A stretch of 64,000 bases of DNA from Candidatus Colimorpha pelethequi (GCA_018064245.1 JAGHVO010000036.1:1-64000); one strand, 5' to 3'. Numbered from the stretch's first letter, positions 20,558 to 31,121 are shown. Numbers and translations: made by a program. The notes: a model not told the origin generated them from the sequence alone.

Positions 20558-21616
20558 CTAATCCTGAGGCAATTGAATCTCCTTAAAACGGCGCTGACGC
20601 TGTTGCCAACGTTCACGGGCATACTGTTGCATGTCGCTCACCTCGTCGCTTTCATCGATGATTTCCAATCCGAAAATCGTCTCAATAATGTCTTCCAAGG
20701 TCAAAATGCCTTGGAACGAACCATATTCATCTATAATCAAGGCAATCTGTTCCTTACGTTTCAGGAGCGATTCCCAAATCTCGCTGATGGACTGCTCGTC
20801 GCGATAGAACTCGATGTCGCGCTTGATTTCGCCCAATGTCTCGTCGAACTTATCCTCAGCCAGATCCTCCAAAGCCTCGCTTCGAAGGATGTAACCCGTA
20901 ATAAACTCAGGCGACTCCTGATAAACCGGAATACGGGAAAAATGCGAAAAAGTAGGATCTTTGTAGAACTCCTTGAGCGTCATCTTCTCGCTGGCGATGG
21001 CCGCCACCACGCGCGGCGTCATCACGTCGTATGCCTTGATATTATCCAACTTAATGACATTCTGGATAATCTTGTTCTCATCCTCGTCAATCACACCTTC
21101 GTCCTCACCCACGTCTGCCATGGCGGCGACTTCCTCACGGCTCACCGCAGCCTCGTCATCCTTTTTGGCAAAAATGCGTGTAATCAACTGCACCAAAAGC
21201 ACCAAAGGATACATCACAAAAATAAAGCAACGGATCATGAAAGTGGTAAAGCCCATCAAGTTCTTCCAATAAGTGGTGCCGATGGTCTTGGGAATGATTT
21301 CGGTGAAAACAAGTATCAAGATGGTCATAATTGCGGACACCAAGCCGAACCATTCCGAGCCCCACAGCGCAGTAGCTTCCTTGCCCACGCCGGCGGCGCC
21401 GATGGTATGGGCGATGGTGTTGATGGAGAGAATGGCGGCGATGGCCTGCGCATTGTCCTGCTTGTAGCGTTTGAAGCGTGTGGCGGGTTTGTAGCCATCC
21501 TCTTCACGCATAGAGATATAGGATATGGGGGTCGAAAGAAGTACCGCTTCCAGGATTGAGCAGATGAACGAGAACGTCAATGCCCCCAACAAATAGGCAA
21601 GTAGTTTGATTAACAT
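20558..21616 (-). CDS. CNNM/CorC-type hemolysin-family membrane protein with CBS domains
   Basis: DUF21-like TM part + MTPRVV...IPVYQESPEFITGYI...IDEYGSFQGILTLEDIIE CBS motifs. Confidence 0.88.
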   Translation of the reverse strand: MLIKLLAYLLGALTFSFICSILEAVLLSTPISYISMREEDGYKPATRFKRYKQDNAQAIAAILSINTIAHTIGAAGVGKEATALWGSEWFGLVSAIMTILILVFTEIIPKTIGTTYWKNLMGFTTFMIRCFIFVMYPLVLLVQLITRIFAKKDDEAAVSREEVAAMADVGEDEGVIDEDENKIIQNVIKLDNIKAYDVMTPRVVAAIASEKMTLKEFYKDPTFSHFSRIPVYQESPEFITGYILRSEALEDLAEDKFDETLGEIKRDIEFYRDEQSISEIWESLLKRKEQIALIIDEYGSFQGILTLEDIIETIFGLEIIDESDEVSDMQQYARERWQQRQRRFKEIQLPQD

Positions 21617-21790
21617 GTCAAGATTTAAATATTTTGCAAAGATACGCATAAAAAGTGAATAATTGCAAAACGACATGTTCCGCTTGTTCCTCCAGACAAA
21701 AGAAACACATTTTTGTACTATAAATAGATTATGCAAAGCCAAAATCCAACCAATTTACATCTATTGGCAACACAATTCATAATATTTTCG

Positions 21791-21798
21791 TAACTTTG
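21791..21798 (+). promoter_or_regulatory. -7 promoter box TAACTTTG
   Basis: TAnnTTTG match 22 nt upstream of ATG of OM protein. Confidence 0.6.
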
Positions 21799-21820
21799 CA
21801 AAATCAAAAAACATGCAATT

Positions 21821-22525
21821 ATGAAAAAGAACAATAGCATCAAAAAGTTAGCCGCCATTTTGCTCCTTGCCACCTTTGCCACTGCAAGTCATGCGCAGCT
21901 GACACATTCCTTCTATTTGAACGGTACATTGCCCACAGGCCAGTTCAACGACAAAATCCACATCAATGATGCACTCCTTCCTATGGGAAGAGAGCAGATC
22001 GGACAAAACGCAAATGTGGGCCTGGGAGCAACCTACCGCATCGGATACCGTTTCGACATCGGTTACGGTGAAGTGACACCTTTCGCAGAAGGTTCTTTCT
22101 TCTGGAATCGTATCAAGGTAAGTTCTCGCGACATTTACGACGACAACCGTTGCACCTACCCCCATTACTTCAACATTCCCATCAGCATTGGCATCAACTA
22201 TCGCTATCCCGTCACCAACTTGATCACCCCTTACGCTGAAATCGCCATGGGCTACGACCTGTTTTCGATTACTCCCGAAGGATGGAAAGACAAAACCGGC
22301 CTTCCTTACTATCGCTACAAAGCAGGCAACTCCCTCTGCTGGCAGATTGGCGCAGGTACTCACCTGGGCGACTATGTGAGCGTTGGACTTACCTACTACG
22401 GATTGGGCAAGCACATGATTGACTACAACATCAAGCACAGCCAAGGTCTTCCCGCCGACCCCAACGCCACTACGGAACACCGTCGCATCGGACTTCTTGC
22501 GCTCCGCATCGGTTTTCACCTTTAA
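21821..22525 (+). CDS. Outer membrane beta-barrel protein
   Basis: Signal peptide, GLGATYRIGYRFDIGYGEVTPFAEGSFFW, terminal LRIGFHL. Confidence 0.75.
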   Translation: MKKNNSIKKLAAILLLATFATASHAQLTHSFYLNGTLPTGQFNDKIHINDALLPMGREQIGQNANVGLGATYRIGYRFDIGYGEVTPFAEGSFFWNRIKVSSRDIYDDNRCTYPHYFNIPISIGINYRYPVTNLITPYAEIAMGYDLFSITPEGWKDKTGLPYYRYKAGNSLCWQIGAGTHLGDYVSVGLTYYGLGKHMIDYNIKHSQGLPADPNATTEHRRIGLLALRIGFHL

Positions 22526-22577
22526 TAAGTGAAAAACAAGAATAATGAATTAATATTATAAAGTTTATAAAAGTCGA

Positions 22578-22604
22578 GGGCGGGATTTCGTTGAAATCCC
22601 GCCC
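22578..22604. terminator. Hairpin terminator
   Basis: GGGCGGGATTTC-GTT-GAAATCCCGCCC perfect 12-bp stem between convergent genes. Confidence 0.85.
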
Positions 22605-22628
22605 CGTCGTTTTATATCAAGTCATCGA

Positions 22629-23903
22629 TTAGTCAATCTTGTCGAATCCCAAGAAAGGACGCAGCACTTCGGGCATGATAATGCCGTCGGGTGTCTGATT
22701 GTTCTCTAGCAATGCGGCCACGATACGAGGCAAAGCCAGAGCGCTGCCATTCAAGGTATGCGCCAGCTTCATCTTGCCGTCGGCGTCCTTGAAACGCAGT
22801 TTCATTCGGTTGGCCTGGAAAGTCTCGAAATTGGAAACGGAACTTACCTCAAGCCATTTCTGCTGGGCAGCGCTCCAAACCTCGAAATCGAATGTCATTG
22901 CGGAAGTAAAACTGATATCGCCGCCACAGAGTTTCAGAATATGGTACGGCAAGCCCAATTTGTCGAGCAAACCACCAACATGCTTCTTCATTTCCTCCAA
23001 CTGGTCGTAGGAACGATCAGGGTGTTCAACGACAACAATCTCCACTTTGGAAAATTCATGCAAACGATTCAATCCGCGCACGTCCTTGCCATAACTGCCA
23101 GCCTCACGGCGAAAACACTCGGAATAGCCCACGTGCTTGATGGGGAATTGGTCGGCGCTGACAATAACATTACGATAAATATTAGTGATAGGCACCTCAG
23201 CGGTAGGAATCATGTAAAAACCGTCCAAAGGAACCGCATACATCTGTCCTTCCTTGTCGGGAAGCTGACCCGTGCCCAAGCCACTCGCCTCATTCACCAT
23301 CAAAGGAGGCTGTATCTCCACGAAGCCAGCGTTGGCAGCCTCGTTGAGGAAGAAATTGATGAGCGCGCGCTGCAAACGAGCTCCCTTGCCTTTATAAACG
23401 GGGAAACCTGCACCAGTAATCTTGTTGCCGAGTTCGAAGTCAACAATGTCATATTTTGCACACAAATCCCAGTGGGGCAAGGCATCGGGGCCCAGATTCG
23501 GCTTAACGCCAAACTCGCCGACAACCACATTGTCAGCCTCGCTCTTGCCTCTCGGAACAGTGATATGCGGAGCGTTGGGCAAGGAAATCAATTTGGCATT
23601 CAACTCATTCTCTACAGCGGACTGCTGTTCCGAAAGTTCTTTTTCCTCGGTCTTCAGCTGCGTAGTACGCACTTTCTTTTCTTCTGCTTCGTCACGCTTG
23701 CCTTGCTTAAACAGCATGCCAATCTCTTTGGCGATGGCGTTCTGCTCGGCCTTGACGGCGTCGGCACGCTGCTGCAAACTGCGACGCTGTTCATCCAGTT
23801 TCAAAATTTCATCAATGCGAGCCTCTACATTTTGTACATTCTTGATTTTCAATCGTTCAATAATGTCAGAGGTATTTTCTTTGATTTGTTGTAATTGTAA
23901 CAT
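22629..23903 (-). CDS. serS: Seryl-tRNA synthetase
   Basis: MLQLQQIKENTSDIIERLKIKN; PTAEVPITNIYR; CFRREAGSYGKDVRGLNRLHEFSKVE. Confidence 0.96.
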   Translation of the reverse strand: MLQLQQIKENTSDIIERLKIKNVQNVEARIDEILKLDEQRRSLQQRADAVKAEQNAIAKEIGMLFKQGKRDEAEEKKVRTTQLKTEEKELSEQQSAVENELNAKLISLPNAPHITVPRGKSEADNVVVGEFGVKPNLGPDALPHWDLCAKYDIVDFELGNKITGAGFPVYKGKGARLQRALINFFLNEAANAGFVEIQPPLMVNEASGLGTGQLPDKEGQMYAVPLDGFYMIPTAEVPITNIYRNVIVSADQFPIKHVGYSECFRREAGSYGKDVRGLNRLHEFSKVEIVVVEHPDRSYDQLEEMKKHVGGLLDKLGLPYHILKLCGGDISFTSAMTFDFEVWSAAQQKWLEVSSVSNFETFQANRMKLRFKDADGKMKLAHTLNGSALALPRIVAALLENNQTPDGIIMPEVLRPFLGFDKID

Positions 23904-24004
23904 CTTTATAGTATTTGAAACTGCAAAAATACGCAATAATTTTCAAATATCCACCCGTTGAGGCGCACAACTTACGCACACTTTTCAATTATTCGCACAA
24001 AAAA

Positions 24005-24028
24005 AGAGGTTGAAGAAATCCAACCTCT
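24005..24028. terminator. Hairpin terminator
   Basis: AGAGGTTG-aagaaatc-CAACCTCT followed by T-rich. Confidence 0.75.
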
Positions 24029-24051
24029 TTTTAAGTTCTTGTGAAAAGAAT

Positions 24052-24336
24052 TTATTTCACACCTTCTTTTACCATTGCCATGAATTCCTTGCAAGGTTTG
24101 AAAGCGGGAATGTTGTGTGCGGGAACAACAACAGCGGTGTTCTTGGTGATGTTACGACCGGTCTTTTCAGCGCGGTGCTTGATGATGAAGCTACCAAAGC
24201 CTCTCAAGAAAACCTCGTTACCTTCAGCCATGTTGTCCTTAACGGTGGACATAAATTCCTCGATAACAGCCATTACAGCCACTCTTTCGATACCAGTCTT
24301 AATGCTGATTTCATTTACGATTTCTGCCTTTGTCAT
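24052..24336 (-). CDS. HU/IHF-family DNA-binding protein
   Basis: MTKAEIVNEISIKTGIERVAVMAVIEEFMSTVKDNMAEGNEVFLRGFGSFIIKHRAEKTGRN. Confidence 0.93.
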   Translation of the reverse strand: MTKAEIVNEISIKTGIERVAVMAVIEEFMSTVKDNMAEGNEVFLRGFGSFIIKHRAEKTGRNITKNTAVVVPAHNIPAFKPCKEFMAMVKEGVK

Positions 24337-24711
24337 GATTGTATTGTTTTTTTTGATATGATTATTAATGTTTTTGAGTTTGCAAAAATACAAAAAAAAT
24401 TTCATCCGCAAAGTTTTTTTTAGTCTAAATGACTATTTTTTTTGATTTTATGGTTTTTATTAACATTATAAATACAATTTTGTGAATTTTCACCCTCTAA
24501 ATACGCCCCCAATTCCATTCTCAATCCATTTCCATGAAGCATTCGAAAACCTAATTGAGGATATTTCATTCAATGGACGAACGAATTAGAAGTTGCTTTG
24601 GAATTTTTCAAGCCATTATTAAAGCCACGGATTTTTTTTAGGGAAAACAATTGACTATAAGAAACGTTTCAATCAAGCACCTGTATGAACCGTCGTTTCT
24701 CACAAAAAAAT

Positions 24712-24736
24712 AAGCGCTCAAAAATCTTGAGCGCTT
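24712..24736 (-). terminator. Terminator downstream of tRNA-Leu
   Basis: AAGCGCTCAA-aaatc-TTGAGCGCTT. Confidence 0.7.
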
Positions 24737-24740
24737 TTGT

Positions 24741-24823
24741 ACCCGGGGCCGGGGTCGAACCGGCACGAGTGTTACCTCATCGGTTTTTGAGACCGACGCG
24801 TCTACCTATTCCGCCACCTGGGC
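24741..24823 (-). tRNA. tRNA-Leu (anticodon CAA)
   Basis: GCCCAGGTGGCGGAATAGGTAGACGCG...TCGGT CTCAAAA ACCGA...GCCGGTTCGACCCCGGC CCCGGGT cloverleaf. Confidence 0.93.
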
Positions 24824-24951
24824 AAGGATTTCTTCTCTTGAAATCGGTTGCAAAATTACACACTTTTTTCCATTCGGCAAAATTTTTTTTCAAAGATGCT
24901 GTTTTTCGAAAAATAAATCGTAATTTTGCAAACTCAAAAACAATATAAAAA

Positions 24952-25944
24952 ATGGCACAAAAATCTGATAAAGTCTTTATCTTTGCAGGACGCGCAACAG
25001 AGAATCTCGCCCGCAGAGTTGCTGAAATTTACGGTATTCCTCTGGGAAACTCCACCGTATTTCAATATGCTGATGGTGAATTTCAACCCTCTTTCGAAGA
25101 AACCATTCGTGGTGGCATTGTGTTCATCATCCAATCCACAATTCCTCCCACCGACAATCTTTTCGAGTTGTTGATGATGGTTGACGCCGCAAAACGCGCT
25201 TCCGCGCAAAAGATCATCGCCGTAATTCCTTATTATGGATTCGCACGTCAGGACCGCAAAGACAAGCCGCATGTGCCCATCGCATCACGCCTTATCGCCG
25301 ACATGCTTACCACTGCTGGCGTGAACCGCATCATCACCATGGACCTCCACGCAGACCAGATTCAAGGTTTCTTCAACATTCCCGTTGACCACCTTTTCGG
25401 TTCCTCTCTGTTCATGCCTTACATCCGCGAAAAATTCGACAGCGAAGACGTAATGTTCGCCAGTCCCGACATGGGCGGCAGCAAACGCGCCGGCATGTAC
25501 GCAAAGACCTTGAACAACAGTTTCGTAATCTGCTACAAGCACCGCAACAAGCCCAACGAGATTGGGGAAATGCGCCTCATCGGCGACGTGGAGGGCAAGC
25601 ACGTCATTCTTTTGGACGATATCATCGACACTGGTACGACTATCTGTAAAGCCGCCGAAATCATCAAGCAGAGCGGTGCAAAGAGCGTTCGCGCCATGAT
25701 TACCCACCCCGTATTGAGTGGCAACGCTATCGAGAAAATCGAGAACTCCTGCCTCGAAGAACTCGTTGTTACCGACACAATTCCTCTGAAGCGCGAATCT
25801 TCCAAGATTCACGTTCTCTCCTGCGACTGGCTCTTCGCCGAGGCAATCCGTCGCGTAGTCAACTACGACTCGCTCGACAACCTCTACGAGACCACCATCC
25901 GCCACAAAGGCGTTATCCGCAGAATGAACGAGGACATCAAATAA
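24952..25944 (+). CDS. prs: Ribose-phosphate pyrophosphokinase
   Basis: YADGEFQPSFEETIRGG, MDLHADQIQGFFNIPVDHL, HVILLDDIIDTGTTICKAAE. Confidence 0.96.
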   Translation: MAQKSDKVFIFAGRATENLARRVAEIYGIPLGNSTVFQYADGEFQPSFEETIRGGIVFIIQSTIPPTDNLFELLMMVDAAKRASAQKIIAVIPYYGFARQDRKDKPHVPIASRLIADMLTTAGVNRIITMDLHADQIQGFFNIPVDHLFGSSLFMPYIREKFDSEDVMFASPDMGGSKRAGMYAKTLNNSFVICYKHRNKPNEIGEMRLIGDVEGKHVILLDDIIDTGTTICKAAEIIKQSGAKSVRAMITHPVLSGNAIEKIENSCLEELVVTDTIPLKRESSKIHVLSCDWLFAEAIRRVVNYDSLDNLYETTIRHKGVIRRMNEDIK

Positions 25945-25988
25945 GACCTTTAATTAACCTTTTTATAAAACAATTCAATTAAACAATC

Positions 25989-26576
25989 ATGAGAATAGTA
26001 TCATTGAGCGGTTCTCTCAGAGAGAACGTAGGGAAAAAAGATGCTAAGGCTCTGCGTCGCGAAGACAAAGTTCCTTGTGTAATGTACGGCAAAGGCGAAC
26101 AGAAAATGTTTGGCGTTCCCCAGACCCAGTTCCAGAAAATCCTGTTCAACCCCGAACCTTGCTATGTAGAAATCGACATCAACGGCGAGAAACATCAGGC
26201 TATGATGAAGGACATCCAGTTCCACCCCGTTACCGATATCGTTTATCACGCTGACTTCTACGAACTGAGCGACGACAAAGCTATCGTTATGTCTATCCCC
26301 GTTCACACCACTGGTACTTCCAAGGGTGTTATGAAGGGTGGAAAACTCGTTTACAAACAGAAACGTCTCAACATCAAGGCTGTTCCCGCTAACATGCCCA
26401 GCGAAATTTTGGTTGACGTCACCAATCTCGAAATTGGCCAGCGCGTAAAGGCTCAAGACCTCGCTTCTGAAGCCTACACCATTCTGAACCCCAAGTCCAG
26501 CGAAGTCATCAGCATCATCAGCACCCGTGCCGCTGTTGCCGACACCGCTGCTGAAGGCGAAGCTGCCGCTGAATAA
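25989..26576 (+). CDS. rplY: 50S ribosomal protein L25/general stress protein Ctc
   Basis: GKKDAKALRREDKVPCVMYGKGE; DIQFHPVTDIVYHADFYE. Confidence 0.93.
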   Translation: MRIVSLSGSLRENVGKKDAKALRREDKVPCVMYGKGEQKMFGVPQTQFQKILFNPEPCYVEIDINGEKHQAMMKDIQFHPVTDIVYHADFYELSDDKAIVMSIPVHTTGTSKGVMKGGKLVYKQKRLNIKAVPANMPSEILVDVTNLEIGQRVKAQDLASEAYTILNPKSSEVISIISTRAAVADTAAEGEAAAE

Positions 26577-26602
26577 TCTCAAACTCGAGATAAAGCAAAA
26601 AA

Positions 26603-26632
26603 AAGAAGTGTCGACTCGACACTTCTTTTTTT
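26603..26632. terminator. Hairpin terminator
   Basis: AAGAAGTGTCGA-c-TCGACACTTCTTTTTTT. Confidence 0.85.
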
Positions 26633-26644
26633 ATGTACTATAAC

Positions 26645-26695
26645 GATTGGAAGATTAGAAGATTTGAAGGGTTCTATTCCTAATCACTAGTCACC
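26645..26695 (+). repeat. Composite intergenic repeat, copy 2
   Basis: gattggaagattagaagatttGAAGGGTTCTATTCCTAATCACTAGTCACC. Confidence 0.7.
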
Positions 26696-26706
26696 ATTTT
26701 TGTGTT

Positions 26707-27585
26707 TTAATCTTGTTCGTAGCCGAACTGACGGAGCGCCTTGTCGCTGTTGCGCCAGTCCTTCAGGACCTTGACGTGAAGTTGCAAGAAACATTTTTTG
26801 TGCGTAAATTCCTCTATGTCCTTACGCGCCTCAATGCCCACTTTTTTGAGTGACTTGCCTTGATAGCCAATCAAGATGGCCTTCTGCGACTCTCGTTCCA
26901 CAAAAATCAATGCGGAGATGTTGTCAATGCCATCCTTTTCCTCATAGCTTTCCACTGCAACCTCACAACTGTAAGGAATTTCCTTTTGGTAGTACAGCAA
27001 GATTTTCTCGCGTATAATCTCGCTCACAAAGAAACGCATCGAACGGTCGGTGAGTTCGTCTTTGGGAAAATACGGAGGATTTTCCGGCAAGAAATGCATG
27101 ATGCTGTCGAAGATAGTGTCGATGTTGAAACGTTCCGTGGCAGAACAGGGAACTACCACCGCTCTGGGAATCTGATTTTTCCAATAAGCCACCTTGTCCA
27201 AGATAGCCTGTTGGTTGGAAAGGTCAATCTTGTTGATAACCAATATGACCGGGACATCGCTCTCAATAATCCGATGCAGCACTTCCTGATTTTTGAAGGT
27301 CTCCCCTATCTCCGTCACCAACAAAAAAAGATCCGCGTCTTGCAAGGCCGTATTCACAAAACCCATCATGCTCTCGTGGAGCTTGTAGTGCGGATTGACG
27401 ATGCCTGGGGTATCGGTATAGACAATCTGGAAATCTTCGCCGTTCACAATACCCATTATGCGGTGACGCGTAGTCTGCGCCTTGCTGGTAATGATAGAAA
27501 GGTTTTCGCCCACAAGGGCGTTCATCAACGTTGACTTGCCCACGTTGGGGTTTCCAATAATGTTTACGAATCCTGCCTTGTGCAT
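26707..27585 (-). CDS. era: GTPase Era
   Basis: GNPNVGKSTLMN, DTPGIVNPHYKLHESM, NKID, KH domain tail. Confidence 0.95.
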   Translation of the reverse strand: MHKAGFVNIIGNPNVGKSTLMNALVGENLSIITSKAQTTRHRIMGIVNGEDFQIVYTDTPGIVNPHYKLHESMMGFVNTALQDADLFLLVTEIGETFKNQEVLHRIIESDVPVILVINKIDLSNQQAILDKVAYWKNQIPRAVVVPCSATERFNIDTIFDSIMHFLPENPPYFPKDELTDRSMRFFVSEIIREKILLYYQKEIPYSCEVAVESYEEKDGIDNISALIFVERESQKAILIGYQGKSLKKVGIEARKDIEEFTHKKCFLQLHVKVLKDWRNSDKALRQFGYEQD

Positions 27586-27596
27586 ATTACTGAAGA

Positions 27597-28379
27597 CTAA
27601 AAGTATTCGATGGTACGTTCGGTGATGTACTCGGCATTAGCCATGCCGCCATCTTCGGAATATTCAGTCTTCTGCACCCAGTTGCCATTGTCGTCGTAGC
27701 GATAGCGATAGATGGTGATAAACACCTCTGGTTCTTCTTCGGTATAATCGTAGCGCATCAGCGTCACAGGCTGGCGATGGTCGTCGTATTCGTAACGAAG
27801 TTCCTGCATTTTCTTTTTCTCGCGGTCGTAGACAACGACTTTCAACACGGTACCATCGGCATTGTAGGTGTAAACCTCACGTCTATAGACATTGTTTTCG
27901 GGATCGTTGAGGCTGCGATGGCTTACGCGGCCAGCGCCGTCGTATTTGTACAACGTACGACATTCAACTTGACGCTCAGCGTCTTCCACATAGCTTTCCA
28001 CGAGGTAGAAATTGGGATCGTAGATGTAATAGGTGCGACCTATCACATTTTCATCGCCATCGACAATCTGTTCCAAAGTTGTCTGTCCAAAGGCATCACG
28101 TTTGTAGCGGGAACGGAACATCACATCCTCTTCGGCAACGGAGAAATAGACCATTCCACGACGCTCGCCCTTGGCGCTATAGGTAGTCTGGGTTTTTTCC
28201 AGCAAATCGCCACGTTGCACATTGTCATCGTCGGAAACCGCCTCATACATGTTGGAGCTGACTTGGCGCACACGGCCCACAAAACCATCACGACGCACGT
28301 CGGTGACACGGTTCTGAGCGCAAATATCATTGATTCCAGCGACTAAAAGCAGCGAAAGGAAAAGTGTTCTTATCTTCAT
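27597..28379 (-). CDS. Secreted protein with YD/RHS-like strand repeats
   Basis: MKIRTLFLSLLLVAGINDICAQ signal peptide; YKYDGAGRVSHRS, YTYNADGTVLKVV, YRYDDNGNWVQKTEY. Confidence 0.6.
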   Translation of the reverse strand: MKIRTLFLSLLLVAGINDICAQNRVTDVRRDGFVGRVRQVSSNMYEAVSDDDNVQRGDLLEKTQTTYSAKGERRGMVYFSVAEEDVMFRSRYKRDAFGQTTLEQIVDGDENVIGRTYYIYDPNFYLVESYVEDAERQVECRTLYKYDGAGRVSHRSLNDPENNVYRREVYTYNADGTVLKVVVYDREKKKMQELRYEYDDHRQPVTLMRYDYTEEEPEVFITIYRYRYDDNGNWVQKTEYSEDGGMANAEYITERTIEYF

Positions 28380-28502
28380 AATGGTAGTTGTCATTTGTAT
28401 TACAAAACTTTATAAAATAACGAAGAAATCGCATATTTATTTCATTATGCAAAAGTACAAAAAAAAATTGTATTTTTGCAATTATTATTCTACGAATTTC
28501 TA

Positions 28503-29999
28503 ATGGAACTTACTATTCTTGTTTGTTTTGCAATATACACCCTGCTGTTGTTCGTCGTAATGTGGGCTTCTTCACGCAAAAGTGCCAACAACGACGCCTT
28601 CTTCAGAGGTCAGCGCAAATCGCCTTGGCCAGTGGTTGCATACGGTATGATAGGAGCATCCCTATCGGGCGTAACTTTCATGTCGGTGCCTGGCGGAGTT
28701 TATAGCAGCGGCTTCACATATCTTCCTTTAGTATTCGGATATGTAATAGGTTACGCCGTCATCGCCTTCGTTTTGCTGCCACTCTACTATCGACTCAACC
28801 TCACCTCAATCTACTCCTATCTCGAGCAACGGTTCGGAACTTCGTCGGAAAAGACAGGTGCGTTGTTTTTCATCATTTCCCGCCTCCTGGGATCGGCGCT
28901 GCGCATGTACCTCGTAGTGTTTGTACTGTACGAGTTCGTGTTCCGCGCGTGGGGCATTCCTTTCTGGGTTCCCGCGGTGGTCTTCATCGCCATCATCTTG
29001 CTCTACACCTTCCGCGGCGGACTCAAAACCGTGGTCTGGACCGACACCTTGCAGACCACATTTCTCCTTTTGGCAGCCATCGCCACGGTAGTAGCCATCT
29101 TAAACAAGCTCGACATCTCGTTGATTGACTTACTCAAACAATCGTCTGACGCCGGATTCACAAAGGTTTTTGAAACCGATGTCCACGCCCCGAAATACTA
29201 TTGGAAACAGATTCTCAGTGGAGCTTTCATCACCATTACAATGACAGGGCTCGACCAAGACATGATGCAGAAAAACCTCACTTGCAAGTCGCTGCGTGAC
29301 GCTCAGAAAAACGTACTGACCTCCAGTTTGTTGTTTGTGGTCGTCAATGTGCTGTTCCTCGCTTTGGGAGCCGCATTGATAGCATATGCTTCCGACACTG
29401 GATTTGCATTGCCCGTCAACGATGCCGGCATTGTGGTGGGCGACAAGATTTTCCCATCCATCGCCTTCTCGCTGAGTTCCTTTACCGCCGTGGTTTTCGT
29501 GCTGGGCATGGTCGCCGCAGGCTACTCCAGCGCTGACGGAACCCTTACGGCTCTCACCACCACTTTCTGCTACGACTTCTTAGGATTCGACCGCAAAGAA
29601 CATTCCGAAAACGAAGAGCGCCGCCAACTTCGCACCCGTCGCTGGGTACATATCTCTTTCGCATGCGTCTACCTGCTCATTATCATCGCATTCCGACCAT
29701 TCCACAACCAGTCACTCATCGACACGCTTTTCGACATTGCCGGCTTCACCTACGGACCGTTGCTAGGTCTCTACACCTTCGGGCTCTTCTCCAAACGAAC
29801 CGTGCGAGACCGTTGGGTGCCAGTCATCGCAGTCATCAGTCCCATCGTATGCTATATTCTCAAACTCAACTCAGTGGAATGGTTCAACGGCTACAAATTC
29901 GGATTTGAGATATTGTTGTTCAACGGTTTGCTCACCTATATTGGTTTGCTGATTGCCAGCAAGAAACGACAAGAAAAAGAAAAGAAAAATGAAGCATAA
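28503..29999 (+). CDS. Sodium:solute symporter family transporter
   Basis: ~13 TM; GVTFMSVPGGVYSSGFTYLPLVFGYVIGY; GLDQDMMQKNL. Confidence 0.9.
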   Translation: MELTILVCFAIYTLLLFVVMWASSRKSANNDAFFRGQRKSPWPVVAYGMIGASLSGVTFMSVPGGVYSSGFTYLPLVFGYVIGYAVIAFVLLPLYYRLNLTSIYSYLEQRFGTSSEKTGALFFIISRLLGSALRMYLVVFVLYEFVFRAWGIPFWVPAVVFIAIILLYTFRGGLKTVVWTDTLQTTFLLLAAIATVVAILNKLDISLIDLLKQSSDAGFTKVFETDVHAPKYYWKQILSGAFITITMTGLDQDMMQKNLTCKSLRDAQKNVLTSSLLFVVVNVLFLALGAALIAYASDTGFALPVNDAGIVVGDKIFPSIAFSLSSFTAVVFVLGMVAAGYSSADGTLTALTTTFCYDFLGFDRKEHSENEERRQLRTRRWVHISFACVYLLIIIAFRPFHNQSLIDTLFDIAGFTYGPLLGLYTFGLFSKRTVRDRWVPVIAVISPIVCYILKLNSVEWFNGYKFGFEILLFNGLLTYIGLLIASKKRQEKEKKNEA

Positions 30000-31116
30000 T
30001 TCCCATATCGTCAGACCGACATTCATCCTTTTTGCCAGTTGCATGCTCCTTTCGGGATGTTTTGGCAAATACGCAGTCTATTCAGCCAAGACGCAACCGC
30101 CGAGCAACGTAAAAGGCGGCATGCTCTACGCCTTGCCACGCACCGAAATCTGCATCGACGTACAGTTTGCCTATCGTGACACCTCGGGGATTCCCTTTGC
30201 CGAGTTTGCCGAAGAGATGCTCGCCTACGACAATTCCAAGGCCCGCTACACCATTGAAGGCATCACCCTCTCCACCCGTATCAAGGCCGACCCCGACCGA
30301 TACTATTTTGTCAATCCCAAAGGAGTAACGCTTCAGATCGACCAACGCAACCTGCTCAGATCCATCGGAATGGACGAATCCGAATGCATTCCTTCCGTCA
30401 ATTCGCAACACAAAGACATTCCCAACAATAATAACCAAACAACCTCCTACAACCTCTACGACCGCACCGACACATTCTACGTTCGTGGCGACCGACCAGG
30501 GCATCCCACCTTGGCTTCTTCTCGCAAAGACTCGCGCAGTCTGCGTCAACGCGCAGAAGACGCCGCAGAACGCATTGGAAATCTGCAAGAACGAAGGCTC
30601 CAACTGCTTGAAGGCGAAAGTGACGAACATTATTCCGCCGAAACCCTGCAACTCATGCTCCAACAAATCGACCGACAAGAAGCCACACTGACACAACAAT
30701 TCATCGGCAAGCAAACCACCGAAACCGTGCGATTCGTGGTGGAGCCCAAAGACGAGAAAAACCTAATTGACAACCAAACCATTGTGGTGTTCTACTACTC
30801 CCCTGCCAAGGGTATCACAGATTCCACCGACACCGAAGCCGTGGCAGTCAGCTGCAACATTCGCTGCATCGACAACATGAAAAACGCCACACGTTTCATC
30901 CGTTATCGCTTGGAACACAACAAAAATCCCGACAAGAGCCGCTTGTTTAAATACCGCCGTTCCGAAATGGCAGACGTAATAGTCTATTCCGACCTATTTC
31001 GCTACCAGCAGCAACTGCCAGTGGCACAATTCGGTCCAATCATCGAACTACCCAAAGGCAAGTTCAAAGCACGTTTCGACGAAAAAACGGGAGACTTGAT
31101 TTACTTCAGCAACTAA
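29989..31116 (+). CDS. DUF4831-family lipoprotein
   Basis: Lipobox LLSGC; overlaps symporter 3' end by 11 nt. Confidence 0.65.
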   Translation: MKHNSHIVRPTFILFASCMLLSGCFGKYAVYSAKTQPPSNVKGGMLYALPRTEICIDVQFAYRDTSGIPFAEFAEEMLAYDNSKARYTIEGITLSTRIKADPDRYYFVNPKGVTLQIDQRNLLRSIGMDESECIPSVNSQHKDIPNNNNQTTSYNLYDRTDTFYVRGDRPGHPTLASSRKDSRSLRQRAEDAAERIGNLQERRLQLLEGESDEHYSAETLQLMLQQIDRQEATLTQQFIGKQTTETVRFVVEPKDEKNLIDNQTIVVFYYSPAKGITDSTDTEAVAVSCNIRCIDNMKNATRFIRYRLEHNKNPDKSRLFKYRRSEMADVIVYSDLFRYQQQLPVAQFGPIIELPKGKFKARFDEKTGDLIYFSN

Positions 31117-31121
31117 AGAGA

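Noticed and set aside
22758-23894. 378-aa plus-strand ORF
   Set aside because: Antisense to serS
24420-24710. Large spacer between HU gene and tRNA as possible ncRNA
   Set aside because: No convincing secondary structure or promoter other than the tRNA terminator hairpin
24741-24823. Unusual tRNA with A-C mismatch in the acceptor stem
   Set aside because: Otherwise a normal tRNA-Leu(CAA) cloverleaf; a single mismatch is not enough to call it aberrant
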